Shown in pieces: positions 1-4,763 of a DNA stretch of 5,104 nucleotides (the stretch's first letter is position 1; every line of letters begins with the position of its first letter). Origin of the DNA: an uncultured Eubacteriales bacterium (GTDB lineage Bacteria; Bacillota; Clostridia; Oscillospirales; Acutalibacteraceae); contig ONNU01000098.1 in assembly GCA_900319255.1 (NCBI GenBank), positions 1 to 5,104 of the forward strand, written 5' to 3'. The translations under genes were made by a program, and so were the position numbers. The notes beneath the pieces are model-generated. The model ran no database searches, was not told the DNA's origin, and worked only from the letters and a program-made list of their open reading frames with translations.

Positions 1-65
1 CAGCGGCTAAGCCGCTGCGGACAAAAGAGGAGAACCACAAGATGTGGGCTGCGCCCCCCTCTTAA
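1..65. other. Hairpin-rich sequence at the window edge
   Basis: No gene is recognised here. A perfect 7-bp hairpin (CAGCGGC, TAA loop, GCCGCTG) occupies 1-17. Bases 22-36 are complementary to 66-80 over 15 positions with one mismatch, which becomes a G-U pair if the minus strand is transcribed. Between those arms sit two overlapping small hairpins, CCACA-AGA-TGTGG (35-47) and GGGC-TGC-GCCC (46-56). The arrangement could fold as a branched RNA or be part of a repeat that continues beyond the window. I see the pairing directly; any function is unknown. Confidence 0.4.
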
Positions 66-306
66 GGTTCTCCCCTTTTGAAATCCCTTTTCCTTATCAC
101 CCCCCGGGTTTGCTCTACGCGGGTAGGTTTTATCGAATTTTTGCTTTCTGTCCAACGCTCGGATGATCGGTATGGTGAGATAATCCGGACTTTTGCTATC
201 TGCATCAGAAAGCTTTTTTGTAAAGCTCCCGACAATACCAACTCTTAGTCAATAAAGTATGGCTTGCCACGGGGTTAAGGAAAGGGGATTGCAAAAGGGG
301 GAAAAC
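66..306. repeat. ~240-bp element with imperfect terminal inverted repeats (MITE-like)
   Basis: The two ends are inverted copies of each other: 66-97 matches the reverse complement of 275-306 at about 26 of 32 positions, best over the core CTTTTG...CCCTTTTCCTT. The interior (about 130-233) is unrelated single-copy sequence. No transposase and no clear target-site duplication is visible, so MITE-like describes the architecture only and does not assign it to a family. The minus strand is open, without a stop, from 248 through the window edge (82 codons) but has no ATG. I therefore do not call it a gene. It could equally be a degraded non-autonomous element or a structured intergenic repeat. Confidence 0.45.
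234..297 (-). repeat. Dispersed repeat, copy inside the left element
   Basis: Read on the minus strand, this 64-base block aligns to 4989-5053 (plus strand) with about 55 of 65 positions identical and one gap. Two blocks are nearly invariant: CTTTTGC..TCCCCTTTCCTTA at one end and the perfectly conserved 15-mer CTAAGAGTTGGTATT at the other. A third, more diverged relative lies at 75-131, where only the first 24 bases are clearly alike (21/24). The conservation of two separated blocks suggests a true repeat family rather than a chance purine-rich match. Confidence 0.65.
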
Positions 307-323
307 TCAGGGCAATAAAGTGG

Positions 324-353
324 AACATCGGTTCACCTTTTCCGCCCGATGTT
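324..353. other. Perfect 8-bp hairpin beyond the SASP terminator
   Basis: AACATCGG (324-331) pairs perfectly with CCGATGTT (346-353) around a 14-base loop. On the minus strand it follows the likely SASP terminator at 368-405 and is itself followed by CCACTTTATT, so it may be a second, back-up termination structure or a boundary of the repeat element next to it. No T-run is strong enough to call it a terminator with confidence. Confidence 0.3.
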
Positions 354-367
354 TGCAGAAAATCAGA

Positions 368-405
368 AACCGTTCTTCCGGGAATGATTCCGCAGAAGAA
401 CGGTT
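368..405 (-). terminator. Likely intrinsic terminator of the SASP gene (possibly bidirectional)
   Basis: An 11-bp perfect stem (AACCGTTCTTC at 368-378 with GAAGAACGGTT at 395-405) encloses a smaller GGAA/TTCC hairpin (381-384 with 388-391). It begins 39 bases after the SASP stop codon. On the minus strand the stem is followed by TCTGATTTTC, a modest T-rich tract. On the plus strand it is followed by CTTTTATT, which is somewhat better. No plus-strand gene precedes it in the window, so the SASP gene is the natural client. Confidence 0.6.
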
Positions 406-444
406 CTTTTATTGCATTATCAATTTATTTCATAATAAAGATGA

Positions 445-639
445 TCACATACTTCTTTCGTATGCTTCGATCATTTTCTTGACCATCTGTCCGCCGACAG
501 AACCAGCCTGACGTGATGTGAGATCGCCGTTATAACCCTGCTTGAGGTTTACGCCGACTTCGTTCGCACATTCCATCTTGAACTGCTCCATTGCCTGTCT
601 TGCTTCAGGTACGTTGATAGAGTTAGAATTGTTAGCCAT
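445..639 (-). CDS. Alpha/beta-type small acid-soluble spore protein (SASP)
   Basis: This 64-residue protein is expected to coat and protect DNA in the forespore and to be degraded at germination by the GPR protease. The family hallmarks are visible: a central segment MECANEVGVNL (residues 22-32) corresponding to the GPR cleavage region (usually E-I/F-A-S/N-E), then LTSRQAGSVGGQMVKKMIE (residues 40-58), matching the conserved T-[AS]-RQ-x-GSVGG DNA-binding block. The cleavage site carries Cys (E-C-A-N-E) where Ile or Phe is more usual. The length is typical of the family. The start is fixed by AAAGGAG (649-655) nine bases before the ATG. It is the last gene on this strand, about 240 bases after folA, and is probably transcribed separately during sporulation. 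Codon use looks native. Confidence 0.95.
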   Translation of the reverse strand: MANNSNSINVPEARQAMEQFKMECANEVGVNLKQGYNGDLTSRQAGSVGGQMVKKMIEAYERSM

Positions 640-688
640 GTTCGTTTTCTCCTTTGCTTAGATTTCTACAGCCGCTGTGACCCCATCG

Positions 689-719
689 GGCTTTGCAGGG
701 TAAACCCTTGCCCAAAGCC
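689..719. other. Stem-loop in the SASP upstream region
   Basis: GGCTTTG (689-695) pairs with CAAAGCC (713-719), and an inner AGGG/CCCT stem (697-700 with 705-708) closes a TAAA loop, leaving a small internal loop. On the minus strand it would lie in a SASP leader transcript. It has no T-run after it, so it is unlikely to be an efficient intrinsic terminator for folA. Confidence 0.35.
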
Positions 720-727
720 GGTCATTT

Positions 728-767
728 CCGCATTGCGGCAGAATGAAGCATATCCGCCGCAATGCGG
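728..767. other. 12-bp inverted repeat whose arms are themselves palindromes
   Basis: CCGCATTGCGGC (728-739) is perfectly complementary to GCCGCAATGCGG (756-767) across a 16-base loop. Each arm is also self-complementary (CCGCA/TGCGG around one base), so the DNA carries two near-identical palindromes 28 bases apart that can form either one long hairpin or two short ones. This suits a REP-like element, a paired operator or a structural barrier between folA and the SASP gene. No T-tract follows on either strand. Confidence 0.4.
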
Positions 768-877
768 CTTCAATCACTCCTTAAACTCTATCGCAGATGC
801 TTTTTTCTTACGGCTGTATTCTTATTATTAGCAGCAAATGAAAAAATATTATAAAAATCAACTGGAAAAAAATGTCG

Positions 878-1345
878 TCATTTCAATTCATAAAGAACAA
901 AGCTATAGGGTATCTCCCCCGCAGTATGTGAAAGGACTGTCCTTTTATATCTGCTTTTATCAAAGGGCGGAAAATATGTATCGCCGTCATAATATGCAGC
1001 TATCTCTGTTATATAAAGCCTGTCTGCAAGCCCTATCGCTTCGCTGTACAGTCTGTGCCCTCCGCAGATGAAAATATCCTGCGTCCTTGCCCTGCTTATG
1101 GCTTCATTCAGGGATGCGGCTGTGATACAGTTTTCAGCTGATATCCTGATGTTTGATGAAACAATGATATTATATCTCCCCGGCAAAGGATGTCCGATGC
1201 TTTCATAGGTATTTCTTCCCATGATGACGGTATTACCGGTGGTGAGCTTCCTGAAAAAAGCAAGATCCCCGGGTATATGCCAGGGGATGCTTCCGTTTTT
1301 ACCTATAACTCCGTTCTCTGAAACAGCAGCTATCACAGCTATCAT
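878..1345 (-). CDS. folA: Dihydrofolate reductase
   Basis: It reduces 7,8-dihydrofolate to tetrahydrofolate with NADPH in the cytoplasm. The 155-residue length is normal for bacterial DHFR. Visible motifs follow the E. coli enzyme almost position for position: GVIGKNGSIPWHIPGDLAFF (residues 12-31) with the catalytic acidic residue D27, the NADPH-binding VIMGRNTYESIG (40-51), PLPGR with R57 that contacts the substrate glutamate, and the ICGGHRLY glycine pair characteristic of the cofactor loop. The ATG is preceded by AGAGGTG (1353-1359) at seven bases, and that site abuts the folB-folK stop codon, so the gene is translated as the last member of the folate operon with a 14-base gap. Nothing is missing from the catalytic core. 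Confidence 0.96.
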   Translation of the reverse strand: MIAVIAAVSENGVIGKNGSIPWHIPGDLAFFRKLTTGNTVIMGRNTYESIGHPLPGRYNIIVSSNIRISAENCITAASLNEAISRARTQDIFICGGHRLYSEAIGLADRLYITEIAAYYDGDTYFPPFDKSRYKRTVLSHTAGEIPYSFVLYELK

Positions 1346-1359
1346 TTTTCAGCACCTCT

Positions 1360-2172
1360 TTACAGCTCCTGCAAAAGCCGGGATATAGTCTTATTCAGCA
1401 CCGGATGACGCATATACGGAGCGATCTGCGCCAGCGGAGCAAGAACGAATTTTCTGTTCTGCATATCATAATGGGGTATGACAAGCTCGGGGGTATCAAT
1501 GATTTCTGAATCGTAAAGTATTATATCAAGATCAAGTGTACGGGGTCCCCAATGGACTGTACGCTTTCTGCCGCAGCTGTTTTCAATATCATGCAGAGCG
1601 CTGAGAAGCTCATACGGTTCAAGGTAGGTTTCCATGATAAGCGCGCCGTTCAGGAAATCAGCCTGTCCCACATTTCCATAGGGAAGCGTCTCTATAAAAT
1701 CCGACACCTTCAGCACACGGCATTCCTTCAGCTCTGAAATACCCTTTACTCCCGCATTCAGATAAGCTTCCTTATCACCTATATTTGAACCAAGCGCCAC
1801 ACATACGGTATGCCATTTCTTTTCAAGTCTTACAGACGCATATTCAACCGTCATTCTGATAGGCGCCCAGGGCTTTTTCAGCTCCAGCTTCACGCCTCTG
1901 ATACCGGGAAATTCGTCAAGAAGCATGCAGGCGGTTTTTGCTGCCGCAGTTTCGATCAGTCTGAAGGTGTTTTCCTGCATAAAAGCGGTCACTTTTTCAC
2001 AGACAGCCGAATAATCCGTTGAGGCTGAAATATCATCATTTTTTACTGCATCCGAAAAATCAGTATATAATTCTGCATCAATTATGAATTTCTGACCAAT
2101 GCGGTTTTCCTCCTCAAGAACTCCGTGATTCGCAAAAACCTCAAGACCCTTTATTATTATAGTATCCATCAT
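1360..2172 (-). CDS. folBK: Bifunctional dihydroneopterin aldolase / HPPK (FolB-FolK fusion)
   Basis: This fused enzyme of 270 residues converts 7,8-dihydroneopterin to 6-hydroxymethyl-7,8-dihydropterin (FolB) and then pyrophosphorylates it with ATP (FolK). The FolB domain is about residues 1-118. Counted from the first Met, E22, Y54, E74 and K100 fall exactly on the active-site positions known for S. aureus FolB, which supports this start over the adjacent second Met. The HPPK domain is about 120-270, with ALGSNIGD (126-133), PYGNVGQADFLN (164-175), the WGPRTLDLDI loop (208-217) holding magnesium ligands D214 and D216, and IPHYDMQNRKFVLAPL near the end. AAGGAC (2180-2185) lies seven bases before the ATG and overlaps the folP stop, leaving an 11-base gap. 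FolB-FolK fusions are known in Firmicutes (for example pneumococcal SulD). Confidence 0.96.
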   Translation of the reverse strand: MMDTIIIKGLEVFANHGVLEEENRIGQKFIIDAELYTDFSDAVKNDDISASTDYSAVCEKVTAFMQENTFRLIETAAAKTACMLLDEFPGIRGVKLELKKPWAPIRMTVEYASVRLEKKWHTVCVALGSNIGDKEAYLNAGVKGISELKECRVLKVSDFIETLPYGNVGQADFLNGALIMETYLEPYELLSALHDIENSCGRKRTVHWGPRTLDLDIILYDSEIIDTPELVIPHYDMQNRKFVLAPLAQIAPYMRHPVLNKTISRLLQEL

Positions 2173-2183
2173 ATTATCAGTCC

Positions 2184-2987
2184 TTATCCCAGTATTGCCC
2201 GGGTCATTTTTATCGTGCGGAGATTTTCCCTGACATCGTGAACTCTGACAAAAGCGCAGCCGCTGAGAACAGCAAACATTGTGGTGACAAGCGTTCCCTC
2301 AAGTCTTTCCGTCACCGGAAGATCAAGCGTCAGCCCGATAACCGATTTTCTTGAACAGCCAAGAAGCACCGGATAGCCTGTTTTCGTAAGCTTATCAAGC
2401 TCTTTTATAGCCAGCAGATTCATTTCTCTTGTCTTTCCGAAGCCGATACCCGGATCAAGTATTATCCTGTCGTCACTTATCCCGGCAGAATTAGCAATAC
2501 GCGCGCATTCAAGCGTTTCCTCTATCATATCGTTGATAAAATCATTATACTCCGGCTTATCCTTATTATGCATAAGACAGCAGACAGCTTTGCTTTGCGC
2601 TATCACAGAAGCCATCTCCGGGTCAGCCTTCAGTCCCCAGATATCATTTATCATATCCGCTCCATGCTCCAGCGCGACCCTTGCCACGCCTGATTTATAT
2701 GTATCAACGGATATAGGGATATCAAAGCCTTCCCTGATCTTATCAATAACGGGGATTATCCTTTCCAGCTCCTCATCATCGCTGATCCTTGTATATCCGG
2801 GGCGGGTGGATTCTCCGCCGATATCAATTATTGACGCGCCCTCCCCTATCATTTTTTCGCATTGCTTCATTGCGCTGTCAATGGTATTCCAGCTTCCTCC
2901 GTCCGAAAAGGAATCCGGGGTAACATTCAGTATACCCATTACATATGTATTATTCTTTATATCAAATTCGTGATTTCCTATTTTCAT
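2184..2987 (-). CDS. folP: Dihydropteroate synthase
   Basis: It condenses 6-hydroxymethyl-7,8-dihydropterin pyrophosphate, made by the next gene's product, with p-aminobenzoate to give 7,8-dihydropteroate; it is the sulfonamide target. The 267 residues form a complete TIM-barrel DHPS. Signatures in order: MGILNVTPDSFSDGG (17-31), IIDIGGESTRPG (53-64), ISVDTYKS with D95, MINDIWG with N114-D115, DPGIGFGKT (178-186), LLGCSRKSVIG with K214 (208-218), ERLEGTL (226-232) and the closing VRVHDV with R247 and H249. Pterin- and phosphate-binding residues of the family are all present. The ATG is preceded by GGAG (2993-2996) at five bases. A 48-base gap separates it from the upstream HD gene, the longest gap inside the operon, with no terminator or promoter that I can support. 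Confidence 0.97.
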   Translation of the reverse strand: MKIGNHEFDIKNNTYVMGILNVTPDSFSDGGSWNTIDSAMKQCEKMIGEGASIIDIGGESTRPGYTRISDDEELERIIPVIDKIREGFDIPISVDTYKSGVARVALEHGADMINDIWGLKADPEMASVIAQSKAVCCLMHNKDKPEYNDFINDMIEETLECARIANSAGISDDRIILDPGIGFGKTREMNLLAIKELDKLTKTGYPVLLGCSRKSVIGLTLDLPVTERLEGTLVTTMFAVLSGCAFVRVHDVRENLRTIKMTRAILG

Positions 2988-3035
2988 TTTTTCTCCGCTC
3001 TGCTGCTTTATCAGCTTAGTAAGTTTATTATTGTA

Positions 3036-3518
3036 TCAATAGTTTATTTCGTTGTTCTTTCGTTTTTTATCCCAGTAGCACTCTTTTTCTGCGGCGCAGT
3101 CATAGCAGCGTCTTGAAAGCTTATCCGCGCGGTACAGAAGCTCTGCAAGCCCGGATCTTGCGCTTTCAGAGGAGCCTCTGTGACAGCGTATGGCGCTGCA
3201 TATGCATTCCGTTTCTTCATCCGTATAGCCGCATACAGGAAGAAGCTCTGCCGCAAGATCAGCGCCGGCTATATTATGGGGTATGCCCTTTTCATATTGC
3301 TCTACCCTGCCCATATCATGCAGAAGCGCCGCTGCATAAATAATATCCCTGGAGATCGTAATATTCTCCTCCAGGGCGATTATATACATTATCCTTGCAA
3401 CATCAAGAAAATGCGCCGTGTTATGCAGACAGAATCTGCGCTCCCTTTCAAGCCCGGCAAGCCTTGTCAGGCGGGCGCGGTATTTCTCGTTTTTATAGAT
3501 CTCCGTGTACCTGCTCAC
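3036..3518 (-). CDS. HD-domain metal-dependent phosphohydrolase of the folate operon
   Basis: This 160-residue soluble protein belongs to the HD phosphohydrolase superfamily. The likely metal-binding pattern is visible: FCLHNTAHFLDVAR with H32/H36, the ALLHDMGR core with H67-D68, then H81, H113 and D132 in RADKLSRR. A C-terminal C-x2-C-x5-C-x-W motif (C138, C141, C147, W149) is an unusual addition that could bind metal. The start is GTG, because no ATG occurs before residue 44 and the conserved N-terminus precedes it; GGAG (3530-3533) lies 11 bases upstream. The start overlaps the folE stop as GTGA, implying translational coupling. Its place between folE and folP suggests action on an early pterin phosphate, possibly dihydroneopterin triphosphate, but substrate assignment is inference. 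Housekeeping nucleotide or cyclic-nucleotide hydrolysis is the alternative. Confidence 0.85.
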   Translation of the reverse strand: MSRYTEIYKNEKYRARLTRLAGLERERRFCLHNTAHFLDVARIMYIIALEENITISRDIIYAAALLHDMGRVEQYEKGIPHNIAGADLAAELLPVCGYTDEETECICSAIRCHRGSSESARSGLAELLYRADKLSRRCYDCAAEKECYWDKKRKNNEINY

Positions 3519-4069
3519 GCTTTCAGCATCTCCATAAACATTTTCTGTTTCTCATGATCCTCCGCAAAGCAGCCTCTTGCGGCAAAGGTCACGGTCTTGC
3601 TGCCGGGCTTTTTTACTCCGCGCATGGTCATGCACATATGCTCGGCTTCGATCATTACCATTACTCCGCGGGGTGAAATAAATTTATCAAGAGCATCTGC
3701 GATCTGGACAGTAAGCTGTTCCTGTATCTGGGGACGTCTTGCATAGACCTCGACGGTTCTTGCAAGCTTGCTCAGACCTACCACCCTGCCGTCAGGAATA
3801 TATGCGATATGAGCCTTTCCGTAAAAGGGCAGAAGGTGATGCTCGCATGTAGAATAGAAAGTGATATCTTTTTCAAGCACCATCTCATTATTGCCTACGG
3901 TAAACTGCTTTGAAAGATGCTCCGCAGCGTCATTTCCAAGTCCGCCGTAGATTTCCTCACACATTCTTGCAACACGGTCGGGAGTTTCAAGAAGTCCCTC
4001 TCTCTGAGGATCCTCGCCTATTCCCTCAAGAAACAGTCTGACCGCTTCCCTGATCTTATTTGTATCCAT
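3515..4069 (-). CDS. folE: GTP cyclohydrolase I
   Basis: It converts GTP to 7,8-dihydroneopterin triphosphate, the committed step of folate synthesis, as a cytoplasmic oligomer with a catalytic zinc. The 184-residue protein begins MDTNKIREAV; the reading frame extends 82 codons further upstream, but that part has no FolE similarity. The ATG at 4069 has a strong GGGAGGA (4077-4083) at seven bases. Motifs: EGLLETPDRVARM (24-36), FYSTCEHHLLPFYGKAHIAY (71-90) with zinc ligands C75 and H78 and the catalytic-site H77, GLSKLARTVEVYARRPQIQE (98-117), and EAEHMCMTMRGVKKPGS (141-157) with third zinc ligand C146. All zinc ligands are kept, so this is the zinc-type enzyme FolE, not FolE2. It is first in the folate cluster and overlaps the HD gene by four bases. 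Its ribosome binding site is buried in a terminator-like hairpin. Confidence 0.97.
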   Translation of the reverse strand: MDTNKIREAVRLFLEGIGEDPQREGLLETPDRVARMCEEIYGGLGNDAAEHLSKQFTVGNNEMVLEKDITFYSTCEHHLLPFYGKAHIAYIPDGRVVGLSKLARTVEVYARRPQIQEQLTVQIADALDKFISPRGVMVMIEAEHMCMTMRGVKKPGSKTVTFAARGCFAEDHEKQKMFMEMLKA

Positions 4070-4114
4070 AAAAAAATCCTCCCACGCAGCCTTTCCCGAG
4101 CTGCATGGGAGGAT
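4070..4114 (-). terminator. Terminator-like hairpin that also sequesters the folE ribosome binding site
   Basis: On the minus-strand RNA, bases 4114-4100 pair with 4090-4076 to form a 15-bp stem (14 Watson-Crick pairs and one G-U) with a nine-base loop TCGGGAAAG. A run of T's (4075-4070) follows immediately, and then the folE ATG. This has the form of a strong intrinsic terminator. The folE Shine-Dalgarno GGGAGGA (4077-4083) is entirely within the 3' arm. The folded state should therefore stop transcription and, for any read-through RNA, block initiation. Such a structure directly upstream of a needed gene makes sense only as a regulated attenuator with an alternative fold. Confidence 0.75.
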
Positions 4115-4592
4115 AAGCAAAACTATATAAGAACGCGCATAACGGCGTTCCTGACCATGTAGCAGCGGAATGCGGAACAAAAATCGCAGAAAATCCATTC
4201 GTCCTGATAACAACTTCCTGTTTATCAGGCACTCCAAGGCAGCATCCTTTAAACAGCCCTGCCCTGACCGGTCAGCCGGTCGATGAAAACGGGCTGCGCA
4301 TCTGTACTGTATCATGTAAATGACACTGCCTTACGCTTTTGCTCCTACTCTGCAAAATATTGTTTTTTCATTACTTACAAGAACCGGCGGAGCTGCCCGC
4401 TGTGTTCTCATTACCGGCTTATTATTCATTTCCGCTAACGATCATCTGTCGGCGCGCAATAACACCGGCAGTGAAGCAGAATTTCATAGATGCCGCTTTA
4501 TCTGCAAAAATCACAATAAAGCGATACCGCATAAACGATACCGCCTGACTGCGAAGCACACATATCAGCTATCATCAAAAACGCTTGACAGA
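4115..4592 (-). promoter_or_regulatory. Structured, gene-free folE leader region
   Basis: No protein gene is supported in this stretch. On the minus strand it holds several stable pairings: CAGCCC/GGGCTG (4254-4259 with 4291-4296) enclosing GACCGG-loop-CCGGTC (4266-4281), an 8-bp hairpin CCTGATAA/TTATCAGG (4203-4229), and GAACGC/GCGTTC (4131-4150). The perfect palindrome TGACCGGTCA lies at 4265-4274. Two segments, 4232-4243 and 4155-4166, are complementary to the 5' arm of the folE terminator hairpin and could act as antiterminators. I see no convincing promoter in it: TTGTAA and TATTTT near 4360-4385 are only 15 bases apart. The folE transcript may therefore start here or at the promoter at 4764-4792. 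Riboswitch-type control is inference. Confidence 0.45.
4516..4544. repeat. Tandem duplication of a 14-15-base unit
   Basis: ATAAAGCGATACCGC (4516-4530) is followed directly by ATAAACGATACCGC (4531-4544), identical except for one missing G. It lies just downstream of the 38-residue peptide gene, in sequence without coding potential. It could be a replication-slippage duplication or a double protein-binding site. Confidence 0.6.
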
Positions 4593-4599
4593 TCAAGGC
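4577..4599 (-). terminator. Weak terminator at the end of the small peptide gene
   Basis: On the minus strand CTTGA-TCTG-TCAAG (4597-4584) forms a 5-bp hairpin, extendable by a bulged G-C pair or two, followed by CG and then five T's (4581-4577). The peptide's TGA stop lies inside the stem. The stem is short, so termination is likely partial and some read-through towards folE is plausible. Confidence 0.35.
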
Positions 4600-4709
4600 T
4601 GATCGCTGATGATAGGCGTTTCATGTTCATCCTGCTGACTTGTTGCGATTACATCATGTATCCTGAACTCAAGGATCTCCGTTTCCGGTTTGATATATTG
4701 TTCCTTCAT
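4593..4709 (-). CDS. 38-residue peptide with YxxPxxExxxFxxxDVIxTS motif, function unknown
   Basis: A short gene is well supported by signals: AGGAG (4718-4722) eight bases before the ATG, a strong promoter about 55 bases upstream, and a hairpin with a T-run at its stop codon. The N-terminal half reads YIKPETEILEF (residues 5-15) then RIHDVIATS (16-24); the C-terminal half QQDEHETPIISDQP is acidic and polar. There is no signal peptide, membrane segment or cysteine. From memory, short proteins starting with a K-x-Y-x-x-P-x-x-E-x-x-x-F-x-x-x-D-V-I-x-T-S pattern are frequent and unannotated in Ruminococcus and relatives, so the conserved half could be a leader or docking segment and the variable tail the functional part. 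That family link is unverified. It lies upstream of folE but need not be functionally tied to folate. Confidence 0.7.
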   Translation of the reverse strand: MKEQYIKPETEILEFRIHDVIATSQQDEHETPIISDQP

Positions 4710-4736
4710 AATACATTCTCCTAAAAAACAATTTAA

Positions 4737-4751
4737 AAGATCACCGATCTT
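4737..4751 (-). other. Small hairpin in the peptide gene's 5' untranslated region
   Basis: AAGATC-GGT-GATCTT forms a perfect 6-bp stem with a three-base loop, 15-30 bases upstream of the ribosome binding site. It lies within the predicted leader of the 38-residue peptide mRNA and is followed by TTAAATTGTTTTTT. It could stabilise the 5' end or act as a weak attenuator; the stem is too AT-rich to be sure. Confidence 0.35.
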
Positions 4752-4763
4752 CAAATTATTACA

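Larger units (their letters stand above)
640..877 (-). other. folA-SASP spacer with several hairpins
   Basis: No additional gene is supported in these 238 bases. The part next to folA (about 780-877) is AT-rich and contains a short AAATG/CATTT hairpin followed by T's that overlaps the folA stop codon, a weak terminator at best. The part next to the SASP gene is GC-richer and carries two larger dyads, listed separately. On the minus strand GAATA (817-821), a 17-base spacer and CATCTGC (793-799) resemble a forespore sigma-G promoter: the -35 fits, but the -10 matches only five of seven positions of CATNHTA. I regard that promoter as tentative. Confidence 0.4.

Noticed and set aside
320..511. 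Plus-strand open frame of 63 codons
   Set aside because: It passes through two hairpins and into the antisense strand of the SASP gene; it has no ribosome binding site or similarity.
838..1071. Plus-strand open frame of 77 codons
   Set aside because: It is mostly antisense to folA, with low-complexity lysine codons from AT-rich spacer and no ribosome binding site.
2533..2973. Plus-strand open frame of 146 codons antisense to folP
   Set aside because: folP is complete and unmistakable on the other strand. This serine/isoleucine-rich translation is a shadow of it.
4070..4315. N-terminal extension of the folE frame by 82 codons
   Set aside because: The extension has no FolE similarity, runs through the terminator hairpin and leader structures, and has no good ribosome binding site. 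The internal ATG at 4069 has an excellent one and gives the family's normal length.
4340..4376. Tetrahydrofolate riboswitch upstream of folE
   Set aside because: AGAGTAGG followed by GCGTAAG recalls its 5' half, and the gene context fits. However, I cannot find the matching 3' half at a reasonable distance, and TTTTGC/GCAAAA here closes a simple local hairpin instead.
4410..4482. Two very short minus-strand frames (21 and 32 codons) between the peptide gene and folE
   Set aside because: Neither has a usable ribosome binding site or a recognisable motif; the near-overlap of stop and start is compatible with chance.
4320..4724. Plus-strand open frame of 134 codons
   Set aside because: There is no ribosome binding site before its ATG and no recognisable motif. 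It lies antisense to the well-signalled 38-residue peptide gene and crosses hairpins and the tandem repeat.
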